From NCBI RefSeq assembly GCF_004798705.1, contig NZ_CP039290.1, forward strand, positions 4,106,971-4,170,970: a stretch of 64,000 bases of DNA, read 5' to 3'. How positions within the stretch are numbered: the stretch's first letter is position 1; each line of letters begins with the position of its first letter. The position numbers and the translations under genes are program-made. This DNA is from Arthrobacter sp. PAMC25564. Its GTDB lineage: Bacteria > Actinomycetota > Actinomycetes > Actinomycetales > Micrococcaceae. Shown here in pieces: positions 30,145 through 45,926 of this stretch. Under the pieces are notes generated by a model that was not told the DNA's origin, searched no databases, and was given only the letters and a program-made list of their open reading frames with translations.

Positions 30145-31515
30145 CTAAATCGCCTTGCCGGGGTTCAGGATGCCGTTTGGATCGAACAGTTCCTTGATCC
30201 GGCGCTGCAGTTCGCGCACCGGTGCCTTCTGCTCGAGGCCGAGCCAGCGGAGCTTGTACTGGCCGATTCCGTGTTCCCCCGTGATGGTGCCGCCCATGCC
30301 CAGGGCCACGGTGATGGATTCGTCCAGGGCGGCGCCGAGCCGGTTCATGGCATCGGCGTCCACCAGGCTGTCCACCCGCTCCACCCAGAACGTGGGGTGC
30401 AGGTTCCCGTCGCCGGCGTGCGCCACCACCTTGAGCTTGACCCCGTGCGCCGCCGCCATGGTTTCGAGGGCGCCCACGTAGTCCACCAGCCGCGAGCGTG
30501 GCACGGCAACGTCCTCGCCCACCCGGTATTCGTCATCGACCTCCACGCCGCGGCTGTTGCGCCGCAGCTCCACGAGCTGCTCAGCCTCCGCATTGGCCTC
30601 CATGGTGACCACGGCGCCACCTGCTGCGAGGACCGGCCGGATCGCGGCTGCTTCCGCCGCGGCACCGAAGCCGTCGGTCTGGATCAGCAGCAGGGCAGCA
30701 CCCCGTGAGGCAAGGTCCGAGCCGTGGGCTTCGTCGAGCTGGGCGAGCGAGCCGCCGTCGAGCAGTTCCATGATGGCCGGCTGCACCCGTGCCTTGCCGA
30801 CGGCGAGGACACCCGCCGCGGCGCTGCGGAAGTCGGGGTAGAAGGCGGCGATGGTGTGCACCTCCCGTGGGAGGTACTTGAGCCGTACCGTCACGCCGAC
30901 GACGATCCCCAGCGTCCCCTCCGATCCCACGAAAAGCCCCGTGAGGTCGTAGCCCGCGACGCCCTTGAAGGTCTGGTGGCCGGTGTGGATAAGCGAGCCG
31001 TCCGCCAGCACGACGTCAAGCGCCAGGACCGAGTCCCGCGTCACCCCGTACTTTGCGCATCTCAGCCCGCCGGCATTGGTCGCCACGTTGCCGCCGATTG
31101 TGGACAGCTTGAAGCTGGCCGGATCCGGCGCGTACATGAGCCCGTGCACCGCGGCAGCCGCGTTCAGATCGGCGTTGATCACCCCGGGCTCGACGACGGC
31201 GGTCTCGTCATCCGGGTTGAGGTCAAGGATGCGGTTCATCCGTTCAAGGCTCAGGACCACGCAGCCCTCGCTGGCATGGGCGCCGCCGGAGACGCCGGTG
31301 CCTGCCCCGCGCGCCACCACGGAGACCCCGTGCGCCGAGCAGGCGCTGACGGTGGCCTGGACATCAGCCACGGACTCGGCCCGGACCACGGCCTGCGGCA
31401 ACTGGTAGTCCAGCACCGGGGCCTGGTCCACGGCATAGGCGGCCAGGACCGCCGCGTCCACGGCAACCTTCGCCGTGCCCAGCGTGGCGGTCAGTACGTC
31501 TACGATGTTGCTCAT
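30145..31515 (-). CDS. FAD-linked oxidase, GlcD/D-lactate dehydrogenase-like
   Basis: A 456-residue flavoprotein oxidising a D-2-hydroxy acid (glycolate, D-lactate or 2-hydroxyglutarate). It has the FAD_binding_4 N-terminal domain (VVARGAGTGVSGGAHASEG, GLMYAPDPAS, TIGGNVATNAGG) and the FAD-oxidase C-terminal domain with the conserved VVAHAGDGNLHP and TGEHGIGQYK. No GlcE/GlcF partners are present, so it is of the stand-alone type. The start is the ATG at 31515; a TTG at 31530 is less likely. Lies 11 bp downstream of the SRPBCC gene on the same strand, so they may be cotranscribed. Confidence 0.9.
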   Translation of the reverse strand: MSNIVDVLTATLGTAKVAVDAAVLAAYAVDQAPVLDYQLPQAVVRAESVADVQATVSACSAHGVSVVARGAGTGVSGGAHASEGCVVLSLERMNRILDLNPDDETAVVEPGVINADLNAAAAVHGLMYAPDPASFKLSTIGGNVATNAGGLRCAKYGVTRDSVLALDVVLADGSLIHTGHQTFKGVAGYDLTGLFVGSEGTLGIVVGVTVRLKYLPREVHTIAAFYPDFRSAAAGVLAVGKARVQPAIMELLDGGSLAQLDEAHGSDLASRGAALLLIQTDGFGAAAEAAAIRPVLAAGGAVVTMEANAEAEQLVELRRNSRGVEVDDEYRVGEDVAVPRSRLVDYVGALETMAAAHGVKLKVVAHAGDGNLHPTFWVERVDSLVDADAMNRLGAALDESITVALGMGGTITGEHGIGQYKLRWLGLEQKAPVRELQRRIKELFDPNGILNPGKAI

Positions 31516-31526
31516 GAGGCCTGATC

Positions 31527-32018
31527 TCAACTTTCAGCGCCGCCCATGAAGCGCACAAAACGGTCAAGCACACCAGGCCAGTCCGCTTGGTAGCCCGCCC
31601 GCGTGGCGGCGGGGTCCTCGGCGCCCTCCCAGCCCGTGTGCACGAGACGCAGCTCCGTGCCGCCTTGCACCGCGCGGAAGGCCACCCGGAGCTCTGTGGA
31701 CCACATTGCCGAGCTCCCCGGGTGCCAACTGGCGTGGAAGGACAGCGGGGGCTGCCAGTCGTCGATTGAGCCCCAGATGGCGGTCCTGCCGTCGTCGGAA
31801 GTCTCCAGGATCAGGTTCTCCTCAAACTCCACATAGGAGCCGGCACCATAGACGCTGTGGTCTTCCAGAGGCCACCAGAGGTGCGTGTGTTCGGTGAAGC
31901 CCACGAAGGCCCGGGCAACGCTGCCCGGCACCACGACGGTGTAGACGACAGCTTCCAGGCCATCGGCAGCCTCCGGTTCCGGGCTGTCAGGGGCGGCGTG
32001 GCTGAAAAGGTTCTCCAT
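31527..32018 (-). CDS. SRPBCC/AHSA1-like domain protein
   Basis: A 163-residue START-like (AHSA1/SRPBCC) protein. Typical parts are the N-terminal VVYTVVVPGSVARAFVGFTEH, the central WWPLEDHSVYG and WGSIDDWQPPLSFHASWHPG, and the C-terminal GTELRLVHTGWEG with GWPGVLDRFVRF-like helix. Such proteins bind hydrophobic ligands; no specific role can be given. The ATG at 32018 has no SD, and TAGTGT lies 8 nt upstream, so it is probably leaderless. Immediately downstream of the rRNA operon end. Confidence 0.82.
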   Translation of the reverse strand: MENLFSHAAPDSPEPEAADGLEAVVYTVVVPGSVARAFVGFTEHTHLWWPLEDHSVYGAGSYVEFEENLILETSDDGRTAIWGSIDDWQPPLSFHASWHPGSSAMWSTELRVAFRAVQGGTELRLVHTGWEGAEDPAATRAGYQADWPGVLDRFVRFMGGAES

Positions 32019-32130
32019 GGGCAACAACACTACCGGGGACAGCGGCGTTCACTCGCGTTCCGCGGGTTCCCGGTTCCGGGACCGGCGGCGGGCGGTGTGG
32101 GAGTGGCGTGTTGGTGGTGGGTTTTAAATG

Positions 32131-32163
32131 GCGCGAGCCCCGACCGGGGGTCGGGGCTCGTGC
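32131..32163 (-). terminator. rRNA operon terminator
   Basis: GAGCCCCGACC (32135-32145) and GGTCGGGGCTC (32149-32159) form a perfect 11-bp stem, extended by further pairs at its base, with a 3-nt loop. On the minus strand it lies about 10 nt after the 5S gene and is followed by an AT-rich run. Confidence 0.8.
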
Positions 32164-32172
32164 TCTAAATAG

Positions 32173-32292
32173 TGTCCGGCGGTGTCCTACTCTCCCACAC
32201 CCTCCCGGGTGCAGTACCATCGGCGCTGTGGGTCTTAGCTTCCGGGTTCGGAATGGGACCGGGCGTTTCCCCCACGCTATGACCGCCGTAAC
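32173..32292 (-). rRNA. rrf: 5S ribosomal RNA
   Basis: About 120 nt. The minus strand starts GTTACGGCGGTCATAGCG and contains the conserved ACCCGGAAGCTAAG loop and GGGAGAGTAGGACACCGCC near the 3' end, as in other Micrococcaceae 5S genes. Ends are estimated from pairing of the terminal helix. Confidence 0.95.
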
Positions 32293-32417
32293 CCTTGCTC
32301 CGCACCTGGCACCCTGGTGGGTGTGGTGGGAAATCTGTGGTTACAACCTGTCCGCTGCATGTGTGTGCAGTGGTGGTGTTGTTGTGTTGTGGTGGTGTTC
32401 CCTGGTGCAACGTGCCC

Positions 32418-32462
32418 GTGGTGCGGGTTTGTTGTTTGGGAACCACATAGTGGACGCAAGCA
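32418..32462 (-). other. 3' arm of the pre-23S rRNA processing stem (23S-5S spacer)
   Basis: This 45-nt segment is an inverted copy of 35789-35833: 40 of 45 positions are identical in inverse orientation, and two of the other five would give G-U pairs in RNA. The transcript would form a long helix joining both flanks of 23S. The rest of the 23S-5S spacer (32293-32527) has no gene. Confidence 0.8.
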
Positions 32463-32527
32463 GTCTTGTTTCTTTGTACTCTCTTCATGGTGTGAGCGTC
32501 TTTTGAATCCGTTCACGAAGAGAGTGT

Positions 32528-37740
<5,213 letters not shown>

Positions 37741-38013
37741 AAGTAAAACAAAAACAGACACAACCAACAGGCCCACGGGAAAACGCGGACCCAGGCTGCA
37801 CAAAATTTGAAACCAGCTGTAAAAACCAGACCACACCACGGGGTGGCGGATCCAGTCAATTCAACCAATCCAATACAATAAATTGGTATCAACAAACTTG
37901 GCACACTATTGAGTTCTCAAACAACAGACACACCCGGCACCACCCGGACCACACGGTCCAGGATCGCTCCGGAGCAACCTAACAAACTTACCCGGCCGCT
38001 TCACCCTTGTCAA
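37741..38013 (-). promoter_or_regulatory. rRNA promoter P2 and 16S leader with boxA
   Basis: On the minus strand, TTGACA (38013-38008), a 17-bp spacer and TAAGTT (37990-37985) make a near-consensus promoter about 245 bp upstream of 16S. The leader then contains GTTTGAGAACTCAATAGTGTG (about 37921-37901, shortened to its core TTGAGAACTCAATAGTG), the boxA-type antitermination sequence common in actinobacterial rRNA leaders. Confidence 0.88.
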
Positions 38014-38093
38014 ATCAGCTCTCCCGACTCAGTTTGCCGTGAGGCTTCTGGGTCTTCGTGGCCGTTCAACTCCGGGGAGCAGCGCGGAAATAA

Positions 38094-38122
38094 ACTCTAC
38101 CACCACTTTGCCCTGCTGACAA
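38094..38122 (-). promoter_or_regulatory. rRNA promoter P1
   Basis: TTGTCA (38122-38117), a 17-bp spacer and TAGAGT (38099-38094) on the minus strand, about 110 bp upstream of P2. It lies directly after the glgB terminator. Confidence 0.75.
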
Positions 38123-38143
38123 AGCCGGCCTTTCTCGGATGCC

Positions 38144-38174
38144 AAAAAGCCCGGAATCACGGGGATTCCGGGCT
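38144..38174 (-). terminator. Rho-independent terminator of the glgE-treS-glgB operon
   Basis: On the minus strand AGCCCGGAATC and GATTCCGGGCT form a perfect 11-bp stem with a 5-nt loop, followed by TTTTTGG. It lies 30 bp after the glgB stop and insulates the rRNA promoters. Confidence 0.93.
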
Positions 38175-38203
38175 CTTCGGCAGTCCGCCGCCTGACGGGC
38201 GGG

Positions 38204-41200
38204 CTAGCCCAGGGGCTTGAAGTACGCGGCGCCCAAGGGGGGCAGCGTGACCGTTAGTGTTGCCGGCTGACCGTCGAGGCCGCCGTCGGACGCGGTCAGG
38301 GTGCCGGTGTTCACAACACCCGAGCCGCCGTACTCGGCGGAGTCGGTGTTCAACACTTCCTTCCAGCCGCCCGCGGACGGAACGCCGAGGCGGTAGTCGG
38401 TGTGCGGGCCGCCGGAGAAGTTCACGGCGCACACCAGGGGGCTCCCGGCGGCGTCGCGGCGGATGAAGGTGAGCACGTTCCGGTCCGAGTCTCCGCCGTT
38501 GATCCACTGGAACCCGTCAGGATCGTTGTCCCGCTCATACAGGGCCGGGGTCGAACCATAAAGCTCGTTCAGGTCCTTGGTCAGGAGTTGCACGCCGCGA
38601 TGCGCCGGGATGTCGGCGAGCCACCAGTCCAGTCCGTGCTGTTCGGACCATTCCGCCTCCTGGCCGAACTCCGTGCCCATGAAGATCAACTGCTTGCCCG
38701 GATGCGCCCACTGATAGCCCAGGAATGCCCGCAGGTTCGCCAGTTGCTGCCAGCGGTCCCCCGGCATCTTGCGCAACATCGAGCCCTTGCCATGCACGAC
38801 TTCGTCGTGGCTGATGGGCAGCAGGAAGTTCTCCGTGTAGGCGTAGATCATAGAGAACGTGATGGTGCCGTGGTGCCACCGGCGGTTGTATGGATCCTCG
38901 GCCATGTACTTGAGCGAGTCATGCATCCAGCCCATGTTCCATTTGATGCCGAAGCCCAGGCCGCCCTGGCTCGTCGGAGCCGTGACCCCCGGGAACGCGG
39001 TCGATTCCTCGGCGATCATGACGGCGCCGGGGTGGGTCTTGTAGACGGTGGCGTTGACCTCCTGAATGAAGGAGATCGCCTCGAGGTTTTCGCGTCCGCC
39101 GAAGCGGTTCGGCTGCCACTGCCCTTCCTCGCGTGAGTAGTCGAGATAGAGCATCGAGGCGACAGCGTCGACCCGCAGCCCGTCGATGTGGAATTCGTCG
39201 AGCCAGTAGAGCGCGTTGGCGACGAGGAAGTTCCGGACTTCACGGCGGCCGAAGTCGAAGATCAGCGTTCCCCAGTCCGGGTGCTCGCCGAGGTTCGGAT
39301 CTGCGTGCTCGTACAGGGTTTCGCCGTCGAACCTGGCCAGGGCCCACTCGTCCTTGGGGAAGTGCGCGGGAACCCAGTCCAGCAGCACACCGATGCCGGC
39401 CTGGTGGAGCTCATCCACGAGGTGCCGGAATTCGTCCGGGTGCCCGAAGCGCGACGTCGGGGCAAAGTAGGAGGTGACCTGGTACCCCCAGGAGCCGCCG
39501 AAGGGGTGCTCGGCCACGGGCATGAATTCCACGTGGGTGAACCCCAGCCACTTGACGTACTCCACCAGTTCCTTGGCCAGCTCGCGGTAGCCGAGGCCGA
39601 CCCGCCACGAGCCGAGGTGGACCTCGTAGACGCTCATGGGCGAGTTCTGCGGGTCCCGGGCGGCCCGGGCTTCCATCCACTCGGCATCCTTGAAGGCGTA
39701 GGAGGGCTCGACGACGCGGGACGCCGTCAGCGGCGGGATTTCGGTCCCGAACGCCAGCGGATCCGCCTTCTCCACCCAGTGACCGTGCCGGGACCTGATC
39801 TCGAACTTGTAGCACGCCCCTGCTGGAACCCCGGGAATGAAGAGTTCCCAGACACCGCTGGATCCCAGCGAACGCATGGAGTGCTGCCGGCCGTCCCAGC
39901 CGTTGAAGTCGCCCTTGACGCGGACAGCCTGGGCGTTCGGGGCCCACACTGCGAAGGACACGCCGTCGACGTCACCGAGTGAAGACTTGTAGTGCTGGAC
40001 GTGCGCGCCGAGCACATCCCAGAGGCGTTCGTGGCGGCCTTCCCCGATCAGGTGCAGGTCCACCTCGCCCACGGTCGGGAGGTAGCGGTAGGGGTCGTCA
40101 GCCAGCTGCGGCTCGTGGTCCTTGTAGCTCACTTCGAGGCGGTAGTCCGGCACATGGCCGTGCTCGAGGGGTTCCAGAACGGCCACCCACACACCGCCGG
40201 ACTCATGGGTCATCGGGACCGTGCCGGCCGCGGTGACCACGGAAACGGCTTCAGCCAGGTGCTTGACCGCCCGGATGGTCACGTGGCCGTGGTCATCGAG
40301 GTGCGCGCCAAGGACCGAATGCGGCGCATGGTGCTCGCCGGACGCGACCCTTGCAAGGGTCTCCGCGTCCACGGGGAGCGGGGCGCCGGGCCGATCGATA
40401 GGTGTGGATCCTGTCATTTTGATACCTTCCGCTGCGGCTTCGGCTGGAACGCCGGAACCTGTACTGCTGAGGAGACGACGTGATGCGTTGACCGGGATGG
40501 ATAGCCAGCCCGGCCTGTTCCGTAATTCGTAGATGACTTCATATAGTGCCTTGTCCAGCCACAATGCCGTGAAGAGCGGCGAGTCCCGGTCAATGATTCC
40601 GGGGGTGACTTCCGCGTAGCCGGCCAGGAAGGCCTCGGCGCAGTCGTCCGCCCACGAGGCCGGCACGACGGTGCCCGGGTGCTCCCGGACGGCCGCACCG
40701 GCAGCATAGTCGAAGGACCGCAGCATCCCGACGACGTCGCGCAGCGGGACGTCGGGAAAATTACGTTCCGAGATGGGCCGGAGCGGTTCCCCCTCGAAGT
40801 CCAGGATGGCCCAGCGCCGCGCCTTCCCGGCGCCTCCCGGGACCTGGAGGATCTGGCCGAGGTGGAGATCGCCGTGGATGCGCTGCAAGGAGCCTGCGCT
40901 GCTGCCTTGAAGCCGCAACAGCAGCCTTTCCAGCGCGTCATCGTACGGCCCGACGGCGTTCCAGGCTTCTGCCCAGGACCGGCGCACGCGCTGGGCTACT
41001 CCGGCCGCGATGTCGCGGCCGGGAACCGCTTCGGCAGCGGTCCCGAGGGCCGCGGCCAGCCTGCGGTGCACCGTGGCGGTGGCCATGCCAAGCGCATGGG
41101 CCTCGGCGGTGAAATCGATGCCGTTGCTTGCCGCGTCCACGGCCAGCCGCCAGGCGTCGAGGCCGCCGGCCAGGAACTCGTGGGCTACTGCCAGTTCGCC

Positions 41201-41899
41201 GTGCGCGGGGCGGGTGCCGCCCGTCGCGTCGCCCGCGGGAGTATCCCATTCCCCGTTAACCCAGCCGAGGGTGGCCGGAACCTCCGAGGTGCGCCCGGCG
41301 GTCAGGGCTGCGCCGATTTCCACCTCCGGGTTCTGGCCCTCGGAGAGCACGCGGAAGAATTTCAGGATGGCGGCCGAACCGCCGTCGTCGACTATCACCG
41401 AGCTGTTCGACTGCTCGCCGGAGAGCACCCGCACCGTGCCGGTGGCGGAGGGCAGGCGGTAGCCGGACTCCACCAGGTGGCCGGCGGCGTTCCCCGACGG
41501 CGCGGTGCCGCCGCCGCGCATCAGGTCCAGCCACGCGGAGACGAAGGCGGGGTCGTGGACGCCGTCGTAGATCCAGCGGTGGTCGTCATCCCCGGTTTCC
41601 TCCGCGGCGCCGCCGCCACGGAGGCTTTCCCCGATCAGGGCCGACTCCGCACCGGCCAGGGGCGCGCGGCGGAAGCTGAGCGGGACCTGCACGACGTCGC
41701 TCCGGTTGCCGTCGGCCGTCGGATAGCGCACCGCGAGGAGCAGCACCTCAAGCTCCGCCTCGCCGTGGCCGTCGTCCAGGCGAAGGGCGCCGGCCGGTTG
41801 GAAGGTGAACGCCGTGCTCTTGACCGGGAACCAGCGCTGGCGCGGGAGCCACGCGCCCAGCAGTTCACGCAGGGCGGGGGTCAGGGTCGGTCGGCTCAT
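38204..41899 (-). CDS. glgB: Fused maltokinase - 1,4-alpha-glucan branching enzyme
   Basis: A 1231-residue fusion. Residues 1 to ~480 are a maltokinase (Mak/Pep2) that phosphorylates maltose with ATP to maltose-1-phosphate: N-terminal cap [15 protein letters not shown], catalytic loop [12 protein letters not shown] (His342-Gly-Asp344) and metal site [10 protein letters not shown] (Asp367). Residues ~495-1231 are GlgB, which makes alpha-1,6 branches: two N-terminal CBM48-like parts, [21 protein letters not shown], nucleophile in [12 protein letters not shown] (Asp911), acid/base in IAEESTAFP (Glu964) and [13 protein letters not shown]. At the junction an in-frame ATG (40417, residue 495) has GGAAGG 7 nt upstream, probably the old glgB start. 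Start ATG at 41899, 1 nt after the treS stop. Confidence 0.94.
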   Translation of the reverse strand: MSRPTLTPALRELLGAWLPRQRWFPVKSTAFTFQPAGALRLDDGHGEAELEVLLLAVRYPTADGNRSDVVQVPLSFRRAPLAGAESALIGESLRGGGAAEETGDDDHRWIYDGVHDPAFVSAWLDLMRGGGTAPSGNAAGHLVESGYRLPSATGTVRVLSGEQSNSSVIVDDGGSAAILKFFRVLSEGQNPEVEIGAALTAGRTSEVPATLGWVNGEWDTPAGDATGGTRPAHGELAVAHEFLAGGLDAWRLAVDAASNGIDFTAEAHALGMATATVHRRLAAALGTAAEAVPGRDIAAGVAQRVRRSWAEAWNAVGPYDDALERLLLRLQGSSAGSLQRIHGDLHLGQILQVPGGAGKARRWAILDFEGEPLRPISERNFPDVPLRDVVGMLRSFDYAAGAAVREHPGTVVPASWADDCAEAFLAGYAEVTPGIIDRDSPLFTALWLDKALYEVIYELRNRPGWLSIPVNASRRLLSSTGSGVPAEAAAEGIKMTGSTPIDRPGAPLPVDAETLARVASGEHHAPHSVLGAHLDDHGHVTIRAVKHLAEAVSVVTAAGTVPMTHESGGVWVAVLEPLEHGHVPDYRLEVSYKDHEPQLADDPYRYLPTVGEVDLHLIGEGRHERLWDVLGAHVQHYKSSLGDVDGVSFAVWAPNAQAVRVKGDFNGWDGRQHSMRSLGSSGVWELFIPGVPAGACYKFEIRSRHGHWVEKADPLAFGTEIPPLTASRVVEPSYAFKDAEWMEARAARDPQNSPMSVYEVHLGSWRVGLGYRELAKELVEYVKWLGFTHVEFMPVAEHPFGGSWGYQVTSYFAPTSRFGHPDEFRHLVDELHQAGIGVLLDWVPAHFPKDEWALARFDGETLYEHADPNLGEHPDWGTLIFDFGRREVRNFLVANALYWLDEFHIDGLRVDAVASMLYLDYSREEGQWQPNRFGGRENLEAISFIQEVNATVYKTHPGAVMIAEESTAFPGVTAPTSQGGLGFGIKWNMGWMHDSLKYMAEDPYNRRWHHGTITFSMIYAYTENFLLPISHDEVVHGKGSMLRKMPGDRWQQLANLRAFLGYQWAHPGKQLIFMGTEFGQEAEWSEQHGLDWWLADIPAHRGVQLLTKDLNELYGSTPALYERDNDPDGFQWINGGDSDRNVLTFIRRDAAGSPLVCAVNFSGGPHTDYRLGVPSAGGWKEVLNTDSAEYGGSGVVNTGTLTASDGGLDGQPATLTVTLPPLGAAYFKPLG

Positions 41900-41900
41900 G

Positions 41901-43697
41901 TCAGCCTTCGAGGGAAAGGATCGGCATCGCCTGGGTGAAGGGGGACGCCGGGTTGGAGGAGGACGAGCGGATCCGGAGCCAGAAGAAGTCGTGGCTGCCC
42001 AGGGTCAGTGTCAGGGTTCCGTCCTCGCCGATGGCCGGGAACGCCTGGCCGCCGAACACATCCCTGAGGCCCCGCCCGGAGTATTTCGGCACCCGCAGGG
42101 TCGTGGCCACCGGGTGCTGGGACAGATTGAAAACGCACAGGATGGTTTCGCTGTCCTCGCCGGCCGCGTTGCCTTCCGGAAGTTCGCGCAGGTAGGCGAG
42201 GACGACGTCGTGATCGGCCTCGACGTGCTTGAAGCCGCCGAGCCCGAAGGCGGGGTGGTTCTTCCGGACGCTGAGGATCTGCCGGGTCCAGCGCAGCAGC
42301 GAACCCGAATGGGCAGCCTCCGCCTCCACGTTGGCCATGCTGTAGTTGTAGACCAGCGACTGGATCACGGGAAGGTACAGCTTGCCGGGGTCCGCGTTGG
42401 AGAACCCGGCGTTGCGGTCCGGGTTCCACTGCATCGGGGTGCGGACGGCGTCGCGGTCTTCCAGCCAGATGTTGTCCCCCATGCCGATCTCGTCCCCGTA
42501 GTACAGGAACGGACTTCCGGGCAGGGACAGCAGCAGGGCGTTGATGAGTTCGATTTCCGAGCGGGAGTTATCCAGCAGCGGGGCGAGCCGGCGTCGGATG
42601 CCGATGTTGGCGCGCATGCGCGGATCCGGCGCGTACCAGCCGAGCATCGCCGCACGCTCGTCCGCCGTGACCATTTCCAGCGTCAGCTCGTCGTGGTTGC
42701 GCAGGAAGGTGCCCCATTGTGCGCCTTCGGGGATGTCCGGGGTGTCCTTCATCGTCTCGATGATGGGGGCGGCCTTCTGGTCCCGCAGCGCATAGTACAG
42801 GCGCGGCATGATCGGGAAGTGGAAGGCCATATGGCATTCCGGTTCCTCTTCGGTGCCGAAGTATTCCACCACCTCAGCGGGCGGCTGGTTGGCCTCGGCA
42901 ATGATCACGCGGCCCGGGTAGCTGTCGTCGACCATCTTGCGCAGCTTGCGCAGGAACTCGTGGGTCTGTGGCAGGTTCTCGCAGTTGGTGCCCTCTTCTT
43001 CGAAGAGGTACGGAATGGCGTCGGCGCGGAAGCCGTCGATGCCCTGGTCCAGCCAGAACCGCACGACGTCGAACAGCGCGTCGATGACCTTGGGGTTTTC
43101 AAAGTTGAGGTCCGGCTGATGGCTGAAGAAGCGGTGCCAGAAGAACTGGCGGCGGATCGGGTCGAAGGTCCAGTTGGATTCCTCCGTGTCCACGAAGATG
43201 ATGCGGGCGTCCTGGTACTTCTCATCCGTGTCGCTCCACACATAGAAGTCGCCGAAGGGTCCGTCCGGGTCGCGCCGCGATTCCTGGAACCAGGGATGCT
43301 GGTCCGAGGTGTGGTTCAGCGGAAGGTCGATGATGACGCGCACGCCGCGGGCATGGGCCTCCGCCACGAGCCGCTTGAAATCGCTGATGGTTCCGAACTC
43401 GTCCAGCACGGAGTTGTAGTCCGAGATGTCGTAGCCGCCGTCGCGGAGCGGGGACTGGAAGAACGGCGGCAGCCAGAGGCAGTCCACGCCCAGCCACTGC
43501 AGATAGTCCAGCTTGTCGATGAGCCCGTGGAAATCACCCGAGCCGTCACCGTTTCCATCGGCAAAGCCCCGGACCAGCACCTCGTAGAACACCGCCTTCC
43601 GGTACCACAACGGGTCATGCTGGAGGCCCGGCGCATTCAGTTCAAAGCTCGCCTTCGGGCTGAAGTGCTGGCTGGGGTTCTGCGGGCTGAAACTCAT
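41901..43697 (-). CDS. treS: Trehalose synthase (maltose alpha-D-glucosyltransferase)
   Basis: Interconverts trehalose and maltose. A 598-residue GH13 enzyme with [20 protein letters not shown] (shortened family start), the nucleophile in [11 protein letters not shown], acid/base in IIAEANQPP, and the transition-state Asp in [12 protein letters not shown], ending in a beta-sandwich domain. There is no attached maltokinase at its C-terminus, unlike some treS-mak fusions; here the kinase is fused to the next gene. The start is the ATG at 43697 with GGAGG 8 nt upstream, overlapping the glgE stop region (gap 5 nt). An open extension to 43775 is not supported. Confidence 0.95.
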   Translation of the reverse strand: MSFSPQNPSQHFSPKASFELNAPGLQHDPLWYRKAVFYEVLVRGFADGNGDGSGDFHGLIDKLDYLQWLGVDCLWLPPFFQSPLRDGGYDISDYNSVLDEFGTISDFKRLVAEAHARGVRVIIDLPLNHTSDQHPWFQESRRDPDGPFGDFYVWSDTDEKYQDARIIFVDTEESNWTFDPIRRQFFWHRFFSHQPDLNFENPKVIDALFDVVRFWLDQGIDGFRADAIPYLFEEEGTNCENLPQTHEFLRKLRKMVDDSYPGRVIIAEANQPPAEVVEYFGTEEEPECHMAFHFPIMPRLYYALRDQKAAPIIETMKDTPDIPEGAQWGTFLRNHDELTLEMVTADERAAMLGWYAPDPRMRANIGIRRRLAPLLDNSRSEIELINALLLSLPGSPFLYYGDEIGMGDNIWLEDRDAVRTPMQWNPDRNAGFSNADPGKLYLPVIQSLVYNYSMANVEAEAAHSGSLLRWTRQILSVRKNHPAFGLGGFKHVEADHDVVLAYLRELPEGNAAGEDSETILCVFNLSQHPVATTLRVPKYSGRGLRDVFGGQAFPAIGEDGTLTLTLGSHDFFWLRIRSSSSNPASPFTQAMPILSLEG

Positions 43698-43702
43698 TGG
43701 CG

Positions 43703-45775
43703 CTACCTCCGGATGCTCAGAATGTGTGCGGGCTCGACGTGCGCATCCAATCGGACGTAGTTGTACTCCCCCCACTCCCAGCTCTCGCCGGTCAACAGAT
43801 CATCCACCATAAAGCCGCCATTGTGCGTCAGGTTGTCCGGGTCCAGCTCCAGCGCCTCAAGATCCAGCGAGACGGTGCTCTCGCGGATGCCGTGCGGATC
43901 GACGTTGACGACGATGATCAGGGTGTCCTTCGTGCCGTCCGGCAGGGTCTTGTGCTTGGAGTACACGATGGTGGCGTTGTCGGTGCTCTGGTGCACCGTC
44001 AGGTTCTGCAGGTCCCCCAGCGCAGGGTGGGCGTGGCGGATGGCGTTGAGCCTGGTCAGGTAGGGGGCCAGCGTGCGGCCGGATTCTGCCGCCGCGTCCC
44101 AGTCCCTGGCCTTGTACTCGAACTTTTCGTTGTCGATATACTCCTCGGCCCCCGGGCGGGCCACGTGTTCGTACAGTTCATAACCGGCGTAGACGCCCCA
44201 GATCGGGCTCGCGGTTGCGGCCAGCGCGGCACGGATCCTGAACGCGGCCGGACCGCCGAACTGCAGGAATTCGGTGAGGATGTCCGGGGTGTTGACAAAG
44301 AAGTTCGGCCGGAAATACGCCGGGGATTCGTGGCTGACTACCTGGAAATACTCCTCCAGCTCCTCCTTGGTGTTCCGCCAGGTGAAGTAGGTGTAGGACT
44401 GCTGGAAGCCCGCCCGGCCCAGCGCGTGCATCATGGCCGGGCGGGTGAACGCCTCGGCGAGGAAGACGACGTCGGGGTGCTTCTTGTTGACCTTGGCGAT
44501 CAGCCATTCCCAGAACCACACCGGTTTGGTGTGCGGGTTGTCCACGCGGAAGATCTTGACCCCGTGGCTGACCCAGAGCAGCACGATCCGGAGGATCTCC
44601 TTGGACAGTCCCTCGGGATCGTTGTCGAAGTTGAGCGGGAAGATGTCCTGGTATTTCTTCGGCGGGTTCTCGGCGTAGGCGATACTGCCGTCCACGCGGG
44701 TGGTGAACCACTCCGGGTGGCTTTGGACCCAGGGGTGGTCCGGGGCCGCCTGCAGCGCCAGGTCGAGGGCGACTTCCAGTCCCAACCCGTTGGCGCGGGC
44801 CACGAAGGCGTCGAAGTCCTCGAAGGTCCCAAGGTCCGGGTGGATGGCGTCGTGCCCGCCTTCCTTGGCACCGATGGCCCAGGGTGAGCCGGGATCATGC
44901 GGCCCCGCCAGCAGCGTGTTGTTCGGGCCCTTCCGGTGCTGGATGCCGATCGGGTGGATCGGCGGCATGTAGATGATGTCGAAGCCCATACCGGCGACGG
45001 CCTCGAGGCGTTTGGCCGCGGTGCGGAAATTTCCGGAAGTCCATTCCCCGGTTTCGTGGTTGCGGACGGCACCCTCGGAGCGCGGGAAGAATTCATACCA
45101 GGCGCCGCGGCCGGCGAGGTCCCGTTCCACCTGCAGCGGGTAAGGCTCGGAGACGGTCACCAGTTCCCGGATCGGCTGGCGTTCGACGACGGCGGCCACC
45201 TCGGCGCTGAATCCGGCGGCGAGGCGTTCTTCAGGCGTCAGGGACGGATCGGACAGGACAACGACGGCCATCCGCAGGGTCCGCCGGTCCGAAGACGGAC
45301 GGGCGGGGTCCTCGGATGCTTCGGACAGCAGGGCGGCGCCCTCCGCGAGCATCAGTTCGACGTCGATGCCCGCTTCCACCTTCACCTCGGCGTTGTGGTG
45401 CCACGTGCCGTACCGGTCATGCCAGGCCTCGATGACGAAGGACCAGTTGCCGGTGGCGGACGGCGTCAGGAGCCCTTCCCACCGGTCAGTGCCCTGCCCT
45501 CGCGGACCCCGGGGCGGTGCGAGCCGGACACGCTGGCGCTCCTTTCCGCGGGGATCGCGGAGAACCGCGCTGACCCCGAGCCGGTCATGGCCCTCACGGA
45601 AGACGGTGGCGCCCACCACGAGGCTTTCTCCCACGACTGCCTTGGCAGGGAATTTCCCGCCTTCGACAGCGGGCTGTACGGCCGTGATCGGAAAACGGCC
45701 AAATCGAAGGCCATCCGTGATCAGGGCCTTCGGCTTTTGCTTGGACACGGCACTGGTTCGCGAGTTAGTCGTCAC
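43703..45775 (-). CDS. glgE: Alpha-1,4-glucan:maltose-1-phosphate maltosyltransferase
   Basis: Extends alpha-1,4-glucan with maltose from maltose-1-phosphate. A 690-residue GH13_3 protein: N-terminal DUF3416-type domain ([30 protein letters not shown]-like), then [25 protein letters not shown], the nucleophile in [13 protein letters not shown], and acid/base in FLAEAFTRP, with a C-terminal beta domain. The start is GTG at 45775; no strong SD, so the exact start is less certain. First gene of the operon glgE-treS-mak::glgB and divergent from glgP. Confidence 0.95.
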   Translation of the reverse strand: MTTNSRTSAVSKQKPKALITDGLRFGRFPITAVQPAVEGGKFPAKAVVGESLVVGATVFREGHDRLGVSAVLRDPRGKERQRVRLAPPRGPRGQGTDRWEGLLTPSATGNWSFVIEAWHDRYGTWHHNAEVKVEAGIDVELMLAEGAALLSEASEDPARPSSDRRTLRMAVVVLSDPSLTPEERLAAGFSAEVAAVVERQPIRELVTVSEPYPLQVERDLAGRGAWYEFFPRSEGAVRNHETGEWTSGNFRTAAKRLEAVAGMGFDIIYMPPIHPIGIQHRKGPNNTLLAGPHDPGSPWAIGAKEGGHDAIHPDLGTFEDFDAFVARANGLGLEVALDLALQAAPDHPWVQSHPEWFTTRVDGSIAYAENPPKKYQDIFPLNFDNDPEGLSKEILRIVLLWVSHGVKIFRVDNPHTKPVWFWEWLIAKVNKKHPDVVFLAEAFTRPAMMHALGRAGFQQSYTYFTWRNTKEELEEYFQVVSHESPAYFRPNFFVNTPDILTEFLQFGGPAAFRIRAALAATASPIWGVYAGYELYEHVARPGAEEYIDNEKFEYKARDWDAAAESGRTLAPYLTRLNAIRHAHPALGDLQNLTVHQSTDNATIVYSKHKTLPDGTKDTLIIVVNVDPHGIRESTVSLDLEALELDPDNLTHNGGFMVDDLLTGESWEWGEYNYVRLDAHVEPAHILSIRR

Positions 45776-45926
45776 AGCCTCGACGTTATCTAGAAATCGG
45801 CCAGATTGCTAAGGATGCGAACGTGTTCCGGCGGTTTCCGGATTTTTCCGGATGGCTATCCGTCATTTACCGGAAAGAATCCTAAAGCAGTTCCGAGGCT
45901 CACACTTGTCCGTTAGTGTTTCGCTG

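Noticed and set aside
41805..43760. 651-codon plus-strand frame over treS
   Set aside because: Antisense of treS; no domain signature.
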